Shown here: positions 1-13,272 of the stretch, in pieces
Numbering within the stretch: position 1 is the first letter of the stretch
How the letters are laid out: each line of letters begins with the position of its first letter
Assembly: GCA_013396635.1 (NCBI GenBank)
Contig: WBMW01003203.1
Location: 279,025-343,024, forward strand
From: Penelope pileata
Lineage: Eukaryota > Chordata > Aves > Galliformes > Cracidae
Length of the DNA stretch: 64,000 bases
Direction of reading: 5' to 3'
Position numbers and translations under genes: made by a program
The notes under the pieces: generated by a model
Database searches by the model: none
The model's input: the letters and a program-made list of their open reading frames with translations, nothing else
What the model was told of the DNA's origin: nothing

Positions 1-3000
1 CAAGACTGAGTCTTGGGCAAATCTCTGAGAACTACGATGGCTGCCACATCAGTTTTGCTTCTAATTTCTTTGTCAGAACTGCTGGTTGTCAACTGCTCTC
101 CTCCTCACCTTCCCTCCATTTTTTTTTTTTCTTTTGAGATGCGTATCTTTGCAATGAAAAATATGTCTTTGGAGCAGAACTGCATATCTAGACTACTGGG
201 TCTGTGTTGCAGTGGAACACTTACTGAGAATTTTACAGAACTGTTGTAGCTTGCTCATGCCAATACAACCTCAACTAAGGGAAAAAGAGACTTGCAGTTT
301 TCATGTCTTCTAATTATTGATACTTATTTGCTTTTTGTGGGTGCTCAAGCTGACTAATTTAATTAAACATATTTAAATTCACTTGAATTAACTTGATTAA
401 TCATCAAGAACTTCACAAGCAGCATCCTATTTCAAAGAAGAGACCAAGCACCCTTCTAGATATTCTATAAACAGTTTAAGATATCCACGTACTTCCTGAC
501 TTCAAGTGCCCTTTCTCCTTATAAATAAAGCATGGCTGGAGCTGCTCCTTTGACTAAGAGTAGGTTGAGGAAGTTCAGGTCCGTTGACATTTCTTTTCAT
601 AGCAAGAGCTAAATTTGTTACTTTTTTCTTGAGATTACCACTCCCCTATGTGGATGCAGATGCATTGTCTACTATCCCCGACATACTTGGAGAAAATCAC
701 ATGTATCTGCATTTGCTGAGCAGCCAACTCTTGGAAAAAATTGTTAAAGCTTCTATAATCATTCCTTTCTTTCCAGATTTCCTCTTGAGAAGACAGGTAT
801 ACTAGAACAATAGCAAATACTGTAAGTTTTCCTTTTGCATCACTTTTTCCACAGAAAAAGTCCATTAAATTCTACTAACTATCCCTGTTACAATTCCACC
901 AATAACTCCATTCCAGCTTCAAGCAAAGTAATCTTTCCTATTTGCCTTTTTTAGGAACCTGAACCACTATCCATTATGCCAGCCACTGTATTGCATAGTA
1001 ACCTCAATTCAGTAAAATCACTTCTTCCAGTACAGAAAGAATTGTCCCAAAACCTGCCTGAAAATATAAATTTATTTATCTTTTCTTTTGGTAGCTGCCT
1101 TTCGCTTTAAGTCCACTGGGAAAGTTCAAGGTTCTTGCATTACAATGTTATTTCAATCCTCTAAAGAAAAGCTTGACCTCTTCTCTATTAATCCCTTTAA
1201 TTTTCATATCTGGTCATCCCTCAACCCTGGATTTCTAAATGGCACATTATTATACGAAAATACACTTTTTTCCTGTAGACACTGACAGATCAAAGTACAA
1301 TCATGGTTTTGCATTTTCTAGGTAATTTTTGTGCATGTTTATTCCAATTTCTTGAGATGTGTCAACTGCTGTACTATCAAAATTCAGAAGAATTACATCA
1401 GCAAAATAAAATATCTGGAACCTCCTCCATCGTTAGCATCATCACTTGACACTACATTTTACATACCTATAAGCTATAACATTCAGACCTGCATGGCCAC
1501 AGATTTGCACAGTTTGATCAGGTATTCTCCCATTATTTCTATTTGCAGATCCCTCAGACACATCATTGTATTTTCCTCTGTCCCCAAAACCCTTCAAGCT
1601 GAGGTTCCTCTCTCTTCACAGTCACTACCTACTGTTACCAGCCTGCCCACATAGGAGCAGGAGCCTCTTCTGAGATGTGCTAGAGTAGTATCGAGGCAAG
1701 TTGAGAGTAGACTCTGGATGTTCCAGAGGAATTGTTTTTTAGGCAAGCTGGGGAACATTAGATTTTAAAACCTCTTCCTAGAAACCAGTGTCTCTAGGAA
1801 GAGCGTTACGTTATATTATATTAAATAAACTTAAAAAAAAAAAAAAAAAAAAACCCACAACTTTTCTTCATGTCTTGAGATAGAAGCCAGACCTGGATGT
1901 GAAATTGCATGAGTTTTTATATCCACTTACATTTGAGTCTTCTTTTAAATAATTGCTCTTCTCAGCAGCACAATTCTTGCTTCTATCACTTGCCAGGAAA
2001 GCTCTCATCAAAGCCAATGCTGAACTATTTCAAAATTGCAGTGAAGAGGTTCATCTTATTCCAGGGACGCATTTTTCCTTTACCATTTATCCTCATTTGC
2101 TTCCTGCTTCTGATGCTGGTGAAAGAACAGGGTCAAAATTTATTATCCTGAATACAGAGCTGCAATGAAAAAATCCTCCCTTATGAAAAAGGGTGGCTGA
2201 TGTTTATCACTGAAAACAGACAGCAAAAAACAAAATTCAAAATCATGCTTTAGATAGTAAAGACAAATCAAATAGCACAACTATGTAAAAGGCTATGCTA
2301 AATGAAGCTATCACATTTGACACAACCTTAACTCACAGTTGTCTTTTCAGAAAATTTAACTGAGTGACTGGGTAGAAAGTGTGGATTCATGTCACTCTTA
2401 GGATAAGCTTCAGCACCCACCACGAGAGAGCATCAACACTCTCCACTGCCTTTTTTCCCTTGAAAAAACATTTTTATTTAAAATCACATCTAGCCATAAA
2501 TTAAAACACATTGATATAAAAAAGTTTTAAAGAAAACTTACGGAGTTTCCTCTTCTTTACATGAAATATGCATTTTTATGTGCATCTGTATCTCTCTCCC
2601 CAGTGAATAAAATGAATGTCAGATCTTCAAGTTAGCATTCTATAGTGAATACATTTCAGTTATTATTAGACAAGCTTTCAAGTTACCACTAGTTTTTCTT
2701 GAGCAAAAGGTTATTGACCTACCTTTTTAAAAACCTTGGAATGCTATCTGTAATCTTGTCCGTTCAACACTTTCCCAGAACTACGTCTTGAAAAATAGTC
2801 TTTAACATTTTGACACGTTTTTCAGTTTTACAGACCTTGATTACATCTACAGTCAGCCACTGAAGTAACTCGAAGATTACTGCTGAATTATGCCTGAGCT
2901 ATAGGAACACTCCAACTGGAAAACATCCAGTAGGAAGGGAGGATAAAAAGATTATGTACAGGTAAACAGAACAGATTCAGTAAGCTAAAGTGCAAGTCTT

Positions 3001-4726
3001 GCAAGTTTCCTGCAAGACTTCTGAACTTGTCAGACTATTTCACTTCTCTTACAAGTGCACTAATTCGTTTGTTTTTTGGAAACACTTCTTCAAAATCCAA
3101 AGGTCATATTTTCTCCCCATAAAATAAGCAAACCATCCTATTATTATTCATTTAAACCCTTAACATTCAAATTGTTTAATCAATACCAAGGTAAGAAAGC
3201 AGCATTATGTTGTTTGAGCTGTACTGCAGGGTAAAGAAAAAATCTGTGGATCTAAAACTCACCTCAAAGTTTATGTCGTTACTCAATGCAGTATAGTACA
3301 GATGATGAACTTCAGATATCCTTGTGCCACTACCTCACTCAAATATCCAGTTCCTTCTCCAAACTCTTGAAACATATATCCGTACAATGAAAAAAAAAAA
3401 AAGGCTATTTCAAGAACTAATATGCAACCCCATGCCAAATAAAGGTGAAGGAGCGCTGGACTCGAGTACTTGCCTCCTATCCCAGTAGCTAATACACATC
3501 CTCCAAAACTGGAAGCGCAACACGAGGACCTTGCTGAATAACACTGGCTGGAATCCTGTGATTTCCTTCACCGATTTGTGATAAACTGCAGAAAAGTTAA
3601 AAAGTCGCAGGGAAATAAGTCAAGTGTTGCTTTAGGCTGTAATTAATAAGACTTCACGCACTAAATTGTATGAGCTGTGATATGGACACACATCCACAGT
3701 TAACTGCCATGATAAAAATTCATTTTCTGTCTTCATCCAAGACTTGAATAAACAGGCATTTACAGAACTGAAAGTTATACATTATATACAGTTCCCAGAC
3801 TACCTCTGTTCTACAAGGAAAATTCTAACAAAATAGGTCACAGTGCATTATAAAAGTAGAAGCATAGTCTTAAGCAGACTCTAATTATCAGAGCTATCAG
3901 GTGCTGCCATTCCACAGTATTTCAATGTTCCCAGCCTGATATTTTAACAGTAGCTTATAAGACGAAAAAAAGAAATTACTAAGATGACAGCTCAATTGTG
4001 CAGCAAAACTAAGTCATATTATGTAAAGACATAAAAATGAAGAATCTCTTTTTATTGCTGAGTTTTTTCCTGTGTAATCTTAACATATGGGTTTCCTTGG
4101 TGTCAAGAAACAGTCAATATAAAGAAGCTTTCGTTCTTGAAAAGCACCTTCATTCTTCCCAAGTCTTAAAAACTGTTATGGATGTAATAAGAGCATAATA
4201 TGAGGACAGACTGAGTACAGAAGAGCTCTTTAATGCCTAAGTCCAGCTTTAGTCTCATAGCTGTTACTGACTCATAATGTGCAGATAGAGGAGAACACTG
4301 GAAGTAATTCTGCATTATAAAACTATGATTAAAAAAATCAATCGCAATTTCAGAGACCTCTGTTATAACACTGACTTCAGAACTTCTGAACCCTATTCGT
4401 GGTGACAATACCACTGGAAATGATTAAAAACATGTCCATTTTTCTACCGTTTATTTCACATCACGTCCCTTGTTTGAGTTGAGCAGTGCCTGACGCAACA
4501 GTTTTCTGCAACAGCAAAAGATACAAATTTTTAAATTAGATTCATTGAGTTGAGCAAGCTCTGCTAAGTAGATAGATTAAATACAGGATATGAAATTTCC
4601 TTGCCAGATTTTGCTGAGCAATTCATAATCAAATCAGAGAGCTATAACACAATTGCCACACGCAAAGCTGAGGAAGGGCCAAACTTTCCCCAGTTCTCAG
4701 TCCAAAACTAAATCCAAGAAGTTAAG
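1..4726. other. no gene seen
   Basis: AT-rich unique-looking sequence. All open frames are short and lack recognisable motifs or good splice context. It contains only the poly(A) run at 1833. Confidence 0.6.
1833..1853 (+). repeat. poly(A) run
   Basis: Twenty-one A, preceded closely by AATAAA. No retrocopy body was recognised upstream. Confidence 0.9.
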
Positions 4727-4928
4727 AATCATACAGCCATAGAATGGCCTGAGTTGGAATGGACCTTCAAGATCATCCAGTTCCAACCCCCATACCACAG
4801 GCATGGCTGCCACCCACCAGATCAGGCTGCCCAGGGCCCATCCAACCTGGCCTTGAGCACCTCCAGGGATGGAGCATCCACAGCTCTCTGGGCAGCTGTG
4901 CCAGTGCCTCACCGCCCTCTGAGAAGAG
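4727..4928 (-). mobile_element. CR1 LINE 3' fragment
   Basis: Antisense CR1 3' end. It shows the order AGAATGGCCTGAGTTGGAAT, GATCATCCAGTTCCAACCCC, GGCTGCCCAGGGCCCATCC, and GCCAGTGCCTCACC that is shared by the other CR1 copies in this window. It is truncated at its 5' side, as most CR1 copies are, and interrupted near the 3' tail by a short insertion. Confidence 0.9.
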
Positions 4929-6875
4929 CCCAGTCACAACCAATATATAAAACACCTACTAAGCAAACTTTATTACTTACGGAAAGGGTGGGCTTGCTTG
5001 GATTCAGCCGTTCTGGTTTCAACAGGACCAAAACTCTGGATTTTACCAGCTGTTGAGAGACTTTTTCGCGCTCCTTCTCTGCATGTACTTCTTGTCTCTT
5101 CAGTATTCTGCTTTCTGGTAAGCATTTCTTCATTTGTACATATGCATAATTATCACCTCCACACAAATGAGGCTACTGATACAATCTGCTGGAAAAAACA
5201 AAAAAAAAGGACTGCAAAGAAGAAATATATTTTCAAAATATATATGACAAAAAAAACGTTGATAGTAGTGAATTTATAGCCATTATAAGTCTAAGCGAAA
5301 AATCTTTGAAAAAACGTTCTCTTCTGTGCAAGACTATAAATCACAGCAGAAGATAAGAAAAAGCATTTCAGGTTTTAAAGCACAGTGATTTAATCAAGCA
5401 GCCTGCAATCTTAATTAGCTGTTTAAAAGACAAACGATTTACACTGTTCTCCATAAAAATACTCACAACTTTATAGCTACAGATGCATATTTATATTCTT
5501 TTAACAAGTAACTGCCAGGACTCCAAATGAGTGGTCCCAAGAAATCGCTCTACTTGCTTCCTACGGAAATTATTTCTGTGCCCCTCTTATTGATGAGAGT
5601 ATAGTGATTTTCTTCTGTGGGTACAATGTAAGTAACAATGGTCTTGGTTTGCTTTTGATAACTATGAACATTAGCCTCAAATTTATCAACAATTCACTTA
5701 GCTTGCTCTAAAAAAATCTTACATTACTACAAATACCAAGAGCATCTAGAATCTATTTTTATTTAAAACAGCTAGCTAATGCTAAAATAAGACAATATTA
5801 TTTTAAGACCTCAAGTGACACACTAAGGATATACAAACGCTCTTCTACACATAACAAAAGTTACTATTTATATCAGTCTGTTCCTTCAGTTTGAGGATTT
5901 CAAAAAATAACAGGAGTTTGAGATGACTGGTAAACCAGCTACAGGATGGTCAACGTCTGAAAGCTTCAGACTTAGTTTTGATGTTTCCAATGGAGTTCTT
6001 TCAAATTGCAAGGAGATTATGAAGCCAATTCAAAAATGTCCAAGAAAAAAAGCTACTTACCTTGATCACCAACAAAATCTCCAGCAGTTGAAATTATTTC
6101 ACTATGAATTTACCTTTAACTAATTTTGTGTGTGTGTAGTTTGTTTTTTTCCTTGAGAGTCTTTATATTTGTAATAAATTAATTTACATTCAGACCCAGA
6201 AAAGGCTTAAAAAGAACAAGGAGGTCTCTGCTGAGCTCCATGCAGTCTCAAAGAGAACAGCAGGAAAGACATCTCTGGGGAAGGACTAACTCTGGTAATA
6301 TTTTATTACCAAAATCCCTTTCATGTACAAAAGTATGATAACCATTCACCATTCCTGGTTACAATGCCAACGTAGCTGCCAATATGTATTGCAGTGGATT
6401 TTGAAAACCTGAGTAGGGACAGAAAACGTTTTCCTTCTATGGCAAACACCCAACTTGTGTGCAATCATCCTGCAAAGAGAAATTTCATCACTTTTATTCT
6501 GCTTCAAGGCTCTGGACAACAGAAGGAAATAAATTATTGGAGTTGTAATCCATAACAAATTTAGTATGCATGTAAACAAGGTTTCATATTAGACACGCTA
6601 GCCAGAGGAATATAAACAAATGTTGCCAGTCCCTCAGTAAGGTGGCCCATCTGTTAGTGCTGAAAGAGATGCACAGAATCACCACAGGTCACTGTAATTA
6701 GATTCTAACACCTCAGACGCAATATGACTTTCCTGACAGCCTTGAGGAATTTTGTTGACAACTGTTGAGGCTTGATATCGTGTACTATAAGAAAAAGCCT
6801 GAAAAAGAGAAAAATCACTTGAAGCAAATCGAGCTAGGGAAAAAAAGATTAACTCTGAGATGGTGGTTTTATCAA
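4929..6875. other. no gene seen
   Basis: AT-rich sequence between two CR1 fragments. Nothing recognisable. Confidence 0.6.
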
Positions 6876-6978
6876 TACAGAATTATAGGATCCTTGAGGT
6901 TGGAAGGGACCTCTGGAGATCATCTTATCCAATTCCCTCGCTCCAGTGGGGACACCTACAGCAGGTTTTCCAGGGCGA
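6876..6978 (-). mobile_element. CR1 LINE 3' fragment, short and diverged
   Basis: The segment ATCCTTGAGGTTGGAAGGGA then CCTCTGGAGATCATCTTATCC matches the antisense CR1 tail. Similarity fades after the CACCTACAGCAGG block. The sequence beyond about 6980 is not CR1-like. Confidence 0.75.
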
Positions 6979-7140
6979 TGCCAAGATGGCAGTTCAGACT
7001 GAATACACACTGCATTGCCTGTAAATCAAGAACAGCAGCTGGAAGATGATGGTCCTGGAAACAACACTGAAGGTGGGCAGTAGGTAATGCACAATGTCTG
7101 CAAACAGCATCACAAATCTGCGTACTTTCTTGAGGCAGAA

Positions 7141-7240
7141 GCAGTAATGTCCAACCCATGGGCCGCATGTGGCCTGTCCCCTGTTGCCACGCAGAGCCGG
7201 GTGGTCCAGCCTGACCTCGGGCACACATCTACTACTCAGA
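7141..7240. mobile_element. possible hAT (Charlie-like) DNA transposon fragment
   Basis: The stretch AATGTCCAACCCATGGGCC followed by GCATGTGGCC resembles the GTCCAACCCG...GGCCGCATGCGGCC end that I recall for hAT-Charlie elements, with CpG decay. No matching second terminus or target duplication was found, and no transposase frame is visible. Confidence 0.3.
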
Positions 7241-8458
7241 AATAACCAAACCATCACTGTGCTATTTAATACTGTCTAAGCTGAACCCAGGACATGGGAA
7301 GGGTGCAGTGTAGTGTTAACACAAGGTACGGCAAATAAATTTATGCATTTTGATACACTGGCTAAACACGGCCCTGTGAACAGTGAAAAAGCTCTGACTC
7401 ACACCATTGACAATCAGCATCCCCTACTGAGATGGTGCCCTCCAAGGAGCAGCTGGTCTCTGAGAGAGATGCACTTCTCTCCACTGCTGGCTCTTACATG
7501 AGCCCAGGCAGCCCCACCCTGGGTCCAGCCCTTCCAGGCAGGTGGGGGGCACAGGAGCAAACAATGCGCCTGTGCTCCCCAGGCAGCCACCGCCCTGTGC
7601 CAGGTGCTCAATCACAGGTTCAAGTCCTGACCTAGCATTTCCTCTACGCTATTCAAAAATACTTAGTTTCTTATGCTAAACTTATGGGTTTTTTTTGTTG
7701 TTTCTATTTCCAGCTAGTCTGAACAACCAAGGAGCCAAACCCAGCTGGACATTCGCAGTAGCTTATTGTCCCATCAAGTCCATTTAGAGTCAGGCTGGAG
7801 ACTATACTATCTTATTCGCTCATTTAAAAAGCAAGACCTCATAGCATAGTGAGATCAGAATGCACAGCTCATCCAGTTCCTAGGACATAATTCTCAGGTA
7901 AATGATCAACAGTGAAGTAACTAAGAATAAGTATCTTTTATGTCATGTTGAGGGCATTCAGGTCTACTCCTCTTGAGAAAACAGAGCAAGTTTTGCTGAT
8001 GTTTTAAAGTCTCTCACAGTGATCATCTTCAAACTTGTTGCTTGTCTGTTCTCTTGTCCTTGCCTCAGAACACAAAATGGATCCTCAAGAAAGGCAATCT
8101 ATGGTATAACCCATGAAAATAGCATTTGTTACTTATTTTTCCTACGGAAAGTATTTTAGCTTCTATTCTTTAGCTTCAAGTGCTCTTACTTAAAAGATAA
8201 ATCATCTATAATTCACTATTTTTAATAGTCTTGAAGCCCCCTCTGTAGCTGAATCAGAGGTAGAACTTATTTTTAACTGCTCATGAAACCATTTTTACTC
8301 TTGCTAAAATTCAACCTGTCCAAAACAACCCTGTGGCAGCTTTGTGAGCAGCAAGTTTAGAATACTGAGCAGTATTTATAGAAAGGTTAAAATCTTTTTG
8401 AAAAACTCACAGGAACTTGGCTTCACCATTCCATGAATAAACTGGAAAGTCTTGGTAC

Positions 8459-8489
8459 CAAATGTACAAATATAAAATGTACAAATATG
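8459..8489 (+). repeat. two-copy short tandem repeat
   Basis: AAATGTACAAATAT appears twice in succession, separated by one base. Confidence 0.85.
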
Positions 8490-9363
8490 CAAATCCTTGT
8501 CCAGGAGCTGAGAGCCTGAACCCACCAGAGTTTGAGCTTATGTTGTTAAAGAGATGGAACAAGTTACTCAAACTGAAGCATCTTTCTTTTTCCTCTGGTT
8601 CAACAGAAGATATTGCATTAGAATCATGGTTCCTACTCACTTGGATTTAGTGGCATTCACTACATCACCTAAGTTGTGATCTATTGTTCTAAATGCTGAA
8701 TAAATATCAAATAAATATCAGTTCCTTTGAAATAGATGGCACAATTTACACAACAAATAGCAAAAGTTGACACAGGATTAAGCAGTGTTGGGCACAATAA
8801 GTAAATTGTACTAAGATGGTCACAACTGCTTTGATCAGTATGAATGACTAGCTAAGAAATGACACACGTTCCTTCGTAGGAAAGGGCAAATTTTAATTAC
8901 GTAAACTTCAAACAAAACACTGCCATATTTGCTAAAGATGAATAAGCAGTAATTAATGATGCATCTGCAATGTCCATCTTCTGCCCATAAGAAAGTTCCT
9001 GTAAAAATCTAGACAAACTTCTCAGAAGAAAAATCCCATTCATGCCTTGAATTTATAGTTTTGTGCTGTATCTTTCCAACTCTAATCTCCAACCGTGCTG
9101 AATCAACACCTCCCCAGGAACAGCAGGAAAGGGGAACACTGGTACTGGAGGCTCCAGCCAGCAAATGCAGAGGTAGCTTGGCAACAGTGGCAGAAGTAAT
9201 CTTTAAAATTTCATCCATTCAGTTCCTCAGGGAGAGGACTATTAGTGAGCTGAGGTTGCTCCTAAAAGTGATAGTACAGCACCTACAGTAACTGATCTAT
9301 TTAAATATCTCATAAAAAAAAAAAACCATTTAGACTGTTTGAAAGTACTAGAGAACCTCTGGG

Positions 9364-9383
9364 AAAAAAAAAAAAAAAAAAAA
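9364..9383 (+). repeat. poly(A) run
   Basis: About twenty A followed by GCTTTTTTTCCCCC. No element body was recognised next to it. Confidence 0.9.
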
Positions 9384-10192
9384 GCTTTTTTTCCCCCTTC
9401 TTCAGAATTACTCAGATCTCAGATTTGCTGGTTAGCGATGAACACCTGCTACCTAGAAGACCCCTGGAGAGTCATTTCTACAATATTGCGTAGTCTCAAT
9501 TCAGGGAAGGTTTCAATTCCTTATTATTTCCTCAAAACACTGGCATCTCTCTAGAACTATAAAAATAAAAAACAAAAGCAACAACAACAAAAAAAAACCC
9601 AGTATTTCTCAACCTGTGAGAAAAACAGCTTGGTTTTTTGAAGTCATTTTCCAATCCCATTTAGATATTATGTCCCTAACATTTAAAAGAAATCAGAAGG
9701 CTGAGTGATAACACAAATTTGAAACAACCTGTAAAAAAAGATGGCTTACAGACAGTTAGCTGTAGTTTATCATTCTTTATAAATACAGTCAACTATATCA
9801 ACAGTTCTCTGCTCTGATTTGTAAGCTCTTCTAAGAGGTTTGGAAAAATGGAGAGAGCCCAGAGGCCATGTTTACTGGAAGAACATTAAAAATATTGCAG
9901 AATGTTGAGTGACACTAATACTACCCTGCAACATGCATTTCCATGCTCAAAGATGCTGTGTTCAGAAGTCCTTAAATTTAGCAGTGACCTTATGATTATC
10001 ACTTACACTTGCTTTCATTACACCTATTTCAACAATATTTTTTCAGTTTACAGATTGCTAAAAATACCATTTCACGTACTTCCCAGCCGCCAGACAAGAA
10101 ATTAACACCTAAATGTGATTGTTATGTATCAGTTATCATCTGTCTTGAAATTCATCTATTCTGTAAAGACTTTTATGCAAGTGTGCTCCTCA

Positions 10193-10730
10193 GTGGGTTA
10201 AAAACTAGCTGAATGGCTGGGCCCAGAGAGTGGCAGTCGAGTTAAACCCAGCTGGCAACCAGTCACACATGGTGTTCCTCAGGGTTATATATTCAGTATT
10301 GGGGCCAGTCCTGTTTGATACCTTGATTGATGATGTGGACGAGGGGATTGAGTATACCCTCAGCAAGTTTTCAGATGCCACCAAGTCGGGAGGAAGTACT
10401 GATCCGCTTGAGGGTAGGAAGGCTCTACAGAGGGATCTGGACAGGCTGGATTGATGGACTGAGGCCAGTGGGATGTAGTTCAACAAGACCAAGTGCCGGG
10501 TCCTGCACTTTGGTCACAACCCCATGCAGTGCTACAGGCTTGAAACAGAGTAGCTGGAAAGCTGTGCAGCAGAAAAGGATCTGGGGGTATTCAGCTGGCT
10601 GTCGACTAACATGAGCCATCAGTGTGCCCAGGTGGCCAAGAAGGCCAATGGCATCCTGGCTTCTATCAGAAACACTTCAGTCAGCAGGAATGAAGCAAGG
10701 AGATCTGCTCTGAACCTTGTCACTCAATCA
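10193..10730 (+). mobile_element. CR1 LINE, reverse transcriptase 3' part
   Basis: Reading all three forward frames with shifts recovers CR1 ORF2: SVLGPVLFDTLIDDVDEGIE, TLSKFSDATKSGG, EGRKALQRDLDRLD, then NKTKCRVLHFGHNPMQCY, AAEKDLGV and CAQVAKKANGILASIRN. The catalytic Asp-Asp motif has decayed to SDAT. Frameshifts and stops show the copy is dead. It lacks the usual 3' tail, so it is truncated at both ends. Confidence 0.9.
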
Positions 10731-11670
10731 GAGGGTCTCCTGGATGAGTGTATAAGCCTATTCCTCTATGCTGTAAATAGTCAAGTGTACCAAGCCATCT
10801 AAAAGCTTAAGCCACTGTCATCTTTGTTAAATCACTGTATCAATAAATATATGCTTCTCTCTAACAAGTGAAGAGCACAGTTTCTATCTGCGACAAAGCC
10901 GAACTCACAGGAGCAGTGGAACACAAGGGACCATTCTACCTTTCTTTCCTGTCTTCCCTCACATCACTTTATACGATACCTTCTTCAATTCATGAGCAGA
11001 AGCCTCTGATTTTTCTCCATAGCTACCCTCTCACCATGCCCCTCCAGAAAATTAAAGACCTGCCCCCCACCCCTTCTTCCTTTGGAAGGGCTGAGATCCC
11101 TGATAGACCGGGAACTTCTGGTGCCATTGAGAGAAAGCCTCCAGCTTTCGCTGGAATAGTTCAGCTTGCAAAGAAAGTTGGGAGCTGCAACTCTTGTCAG
11201 TACCACTTAAAGGAAGTACCCTCAGCAAATTTAGAGCCTACGAACAAGTAGAACATGAGTATTGTCATTGTCACTCCCAATAAAGATCAAATCCCAGTGA
11301 ATCAACTCTAGGAACCAAAATATCACACTGACAGGCACTTCAGAACAACATCAAAAAGTCTCTTTTGTAAATATTACAGGTTAAATCTTAGCCCTACTGA
11401 AGTGAATGCTCACTCAAAATCAGAAGAATGGAGTACTGCGCCTTTGGGAAATAATTTGTTCCAAGGCTTACCTTGTCAGCATCTTTCTACTCATGAATCC
11501 AGGGGATATAAAAAATAAACTGCCTAACAAAAACAGAAGCCATGAAAGGAGCTACAAACCTAACTAGCACAGGCAGGTCCCCATTCTGTAAAGCAGGATG
11601 ACAGCATGTTCCAAAATGAAGTAGTGCATTCTGAACCATAGAAGAAAAGCAGACAATTAAAAAAAGTCAT

Positions 11671-11776
11671 TGAGGCTTGCTGCTAAAAGCTGTTCAGAAT
11701 CATCTCAACCTCCTAACAAGTAACAGGTTAACCTCTATAAAACCAGACAAGGTCATCCAAAGGTGCCGGTTTCAGT
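11671..11776 (+). repeat. repeat module D, first copy
   Basis: Direct partner of 16024-16129, about 4.3 kb away. Weaker similarity extends upstream (GCATTCTGAA is shared). The A module does not follow here, so the two loci diverge sharply at 11777 and 16130. Confidence 0.88.
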
Positions 11777-13092
11777 GGACAGCACAGACCACACAGCCCA
11801 GATGTTTTTAGATCGATGCTGAGTTTGTACAAGGAACCAAACAATAACCATTTTTACAAACAAGCTGTTCAGCAGGCGCTGAAAAACGTAGTTTGAGGAA
11901 TATGATAAAAATCATGGCAGTAGCACTACATGGAACAGAGCGGACGTTCAAAAAGCACTGAGGTAACTGACTCTGCCATTACAACTACACCCTGAGGCCA
12001 TTCAAACCCATGGAAGAATTTCACTTGAAATACTGAGATACGGCACTGAGTTGTTGTTATTCTGCATTAATGTTCTCACAAAGACACAGTTGGCTCCTGA
12101 AGAAAAAGGACATGGTATTGCCCACAGATTTTCCTCAGAACTGTCAGTGAGAAACTAAGTTCATAGAGGAAACTAACTTTCCTTTACTGTCTATTCAGCA
12201 GTCATTACAGTGTTTGCCATGTCAAGATCTACCACCATCAGTACGGTAAAGACACTCAGATTGGAAATTGAGCTACTTATGTGAGAAAACAAGCACTACA
12301 CGCTGTATGGCAGTCACAGTACAGGGGGCACAGAAGCAGCTGCATATTTGGCCCAAGTTCAACCACTAGTGATTCTCTCAGCATGGGCCATTGAGAGAAT
12401 AAGGTTCTGGATGCCTGCACCTGGTTTTTCACAAGTATTTCAGTGCCTCCCTCTTGCCCTTTCACAGCAGTGGCATAGTCATCCTGTGTCCTATCTATAT
12501 CTCAATGCTTATATTTTCTTACTGACCACAGAAAGAATTATTGCTTTAAGCTACTCTGCTTGCAGGCATAAAATATTTTCCAGGGGAAAAAGAGCAGTGT
12601 ATTTCATGCATTTCTGTATGAAGCTAATATCTATTACATATTTCTACAGCCAAAACCGAGCACTAAAAAGCAAACAAGGCTTCGCATCTTCCTTAAAATA
12701 ATGTCAGAATACAAAGACAGAGTGAGATTACTTTCTGTGACAGGACAGTCTATAATCTGTTACATCCACATACATGGCCATGACCATCTATTGAGGCCTG
12801 CATAGGTAGCATAGTAAGCGTGATAATACACAGGATTTGGTACATAACCTTATAGGTGACTTTGTATGGCCATAGAAAAGAACACAGAAGTCATGGATAA
12901 GAAGCTGAACTGGAGGAAAAAAAGTTGTGCATCACTGAGTTGGGACTGGTAAAGAGGGGTGAGGAGGAATTATCTCCTTAAATGAATAGGATTAAAATCT
13001 TTGATTGGAAAAATCTCTCTGTATTACAAGTATTTTTTTCAAGCCCTTTATGATTTAAACTTCCTCCTGTTAACACTTTAAAAAAAAAAAAA

Positions 13093-13115
13093 NNNNNNNN
13101 NNNNNNNNNNNNNNN
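13093..13115. other. assembly gap (23 N) within a poly(A) run
   Basis: Adenine runs lie directly on both sides (13080-13092 and 13116-13133). The gap is most simply an unresolved homopolymer. Confidence 0.97.
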
Positions 13116-13211
13116 AAAAAAAAAAAAAAAAAACAGTTCACCAGAAAGTCTTCCTAAATATCTTGCATCTGTTCTGGCAAAGTCCCAAGACTTGATCACT
13201 TCAATGAGAGC

Positions 13212-13272
13212 CATTTTACAGGTATCATCAACCACAAATATCTATAGTATTTGTGGTTAAGTCTGTAAAATG
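13212..13272. other. strong interrupted hairpin
   Basis: An inner stem of 11 perfect pairs (AACCACAAATA at 13230-13240 with its complement at 13248-13258) closes a 7-base loop. An outer stem of 9 perfect pairs (CATTTTACA at 13212-13220 with 13264-13272) is separated from it by unpaired stretches of 9 and 5 bases. It could be a decayed MITE end pair or an RNA hairpin; no family was recognised. Confidence 0.8.

Larger units (their letters stand above)
7241..10192. other. no gene seen
   Basis: A slightly GC-richer patch at 7400-7620 has short overlapping frames on both strands with no motif. The rest is AT-rich with A runs at 9310-9383 and 9560-9600. Confidence 0.55.

Noticed and set aside
1800..1853. 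AATAAA followed by a poly(A) run, suggesting a processed pseudogene
   Set aside because: The signal lies only three bases before the A run and no gene-like body was seen upstream.
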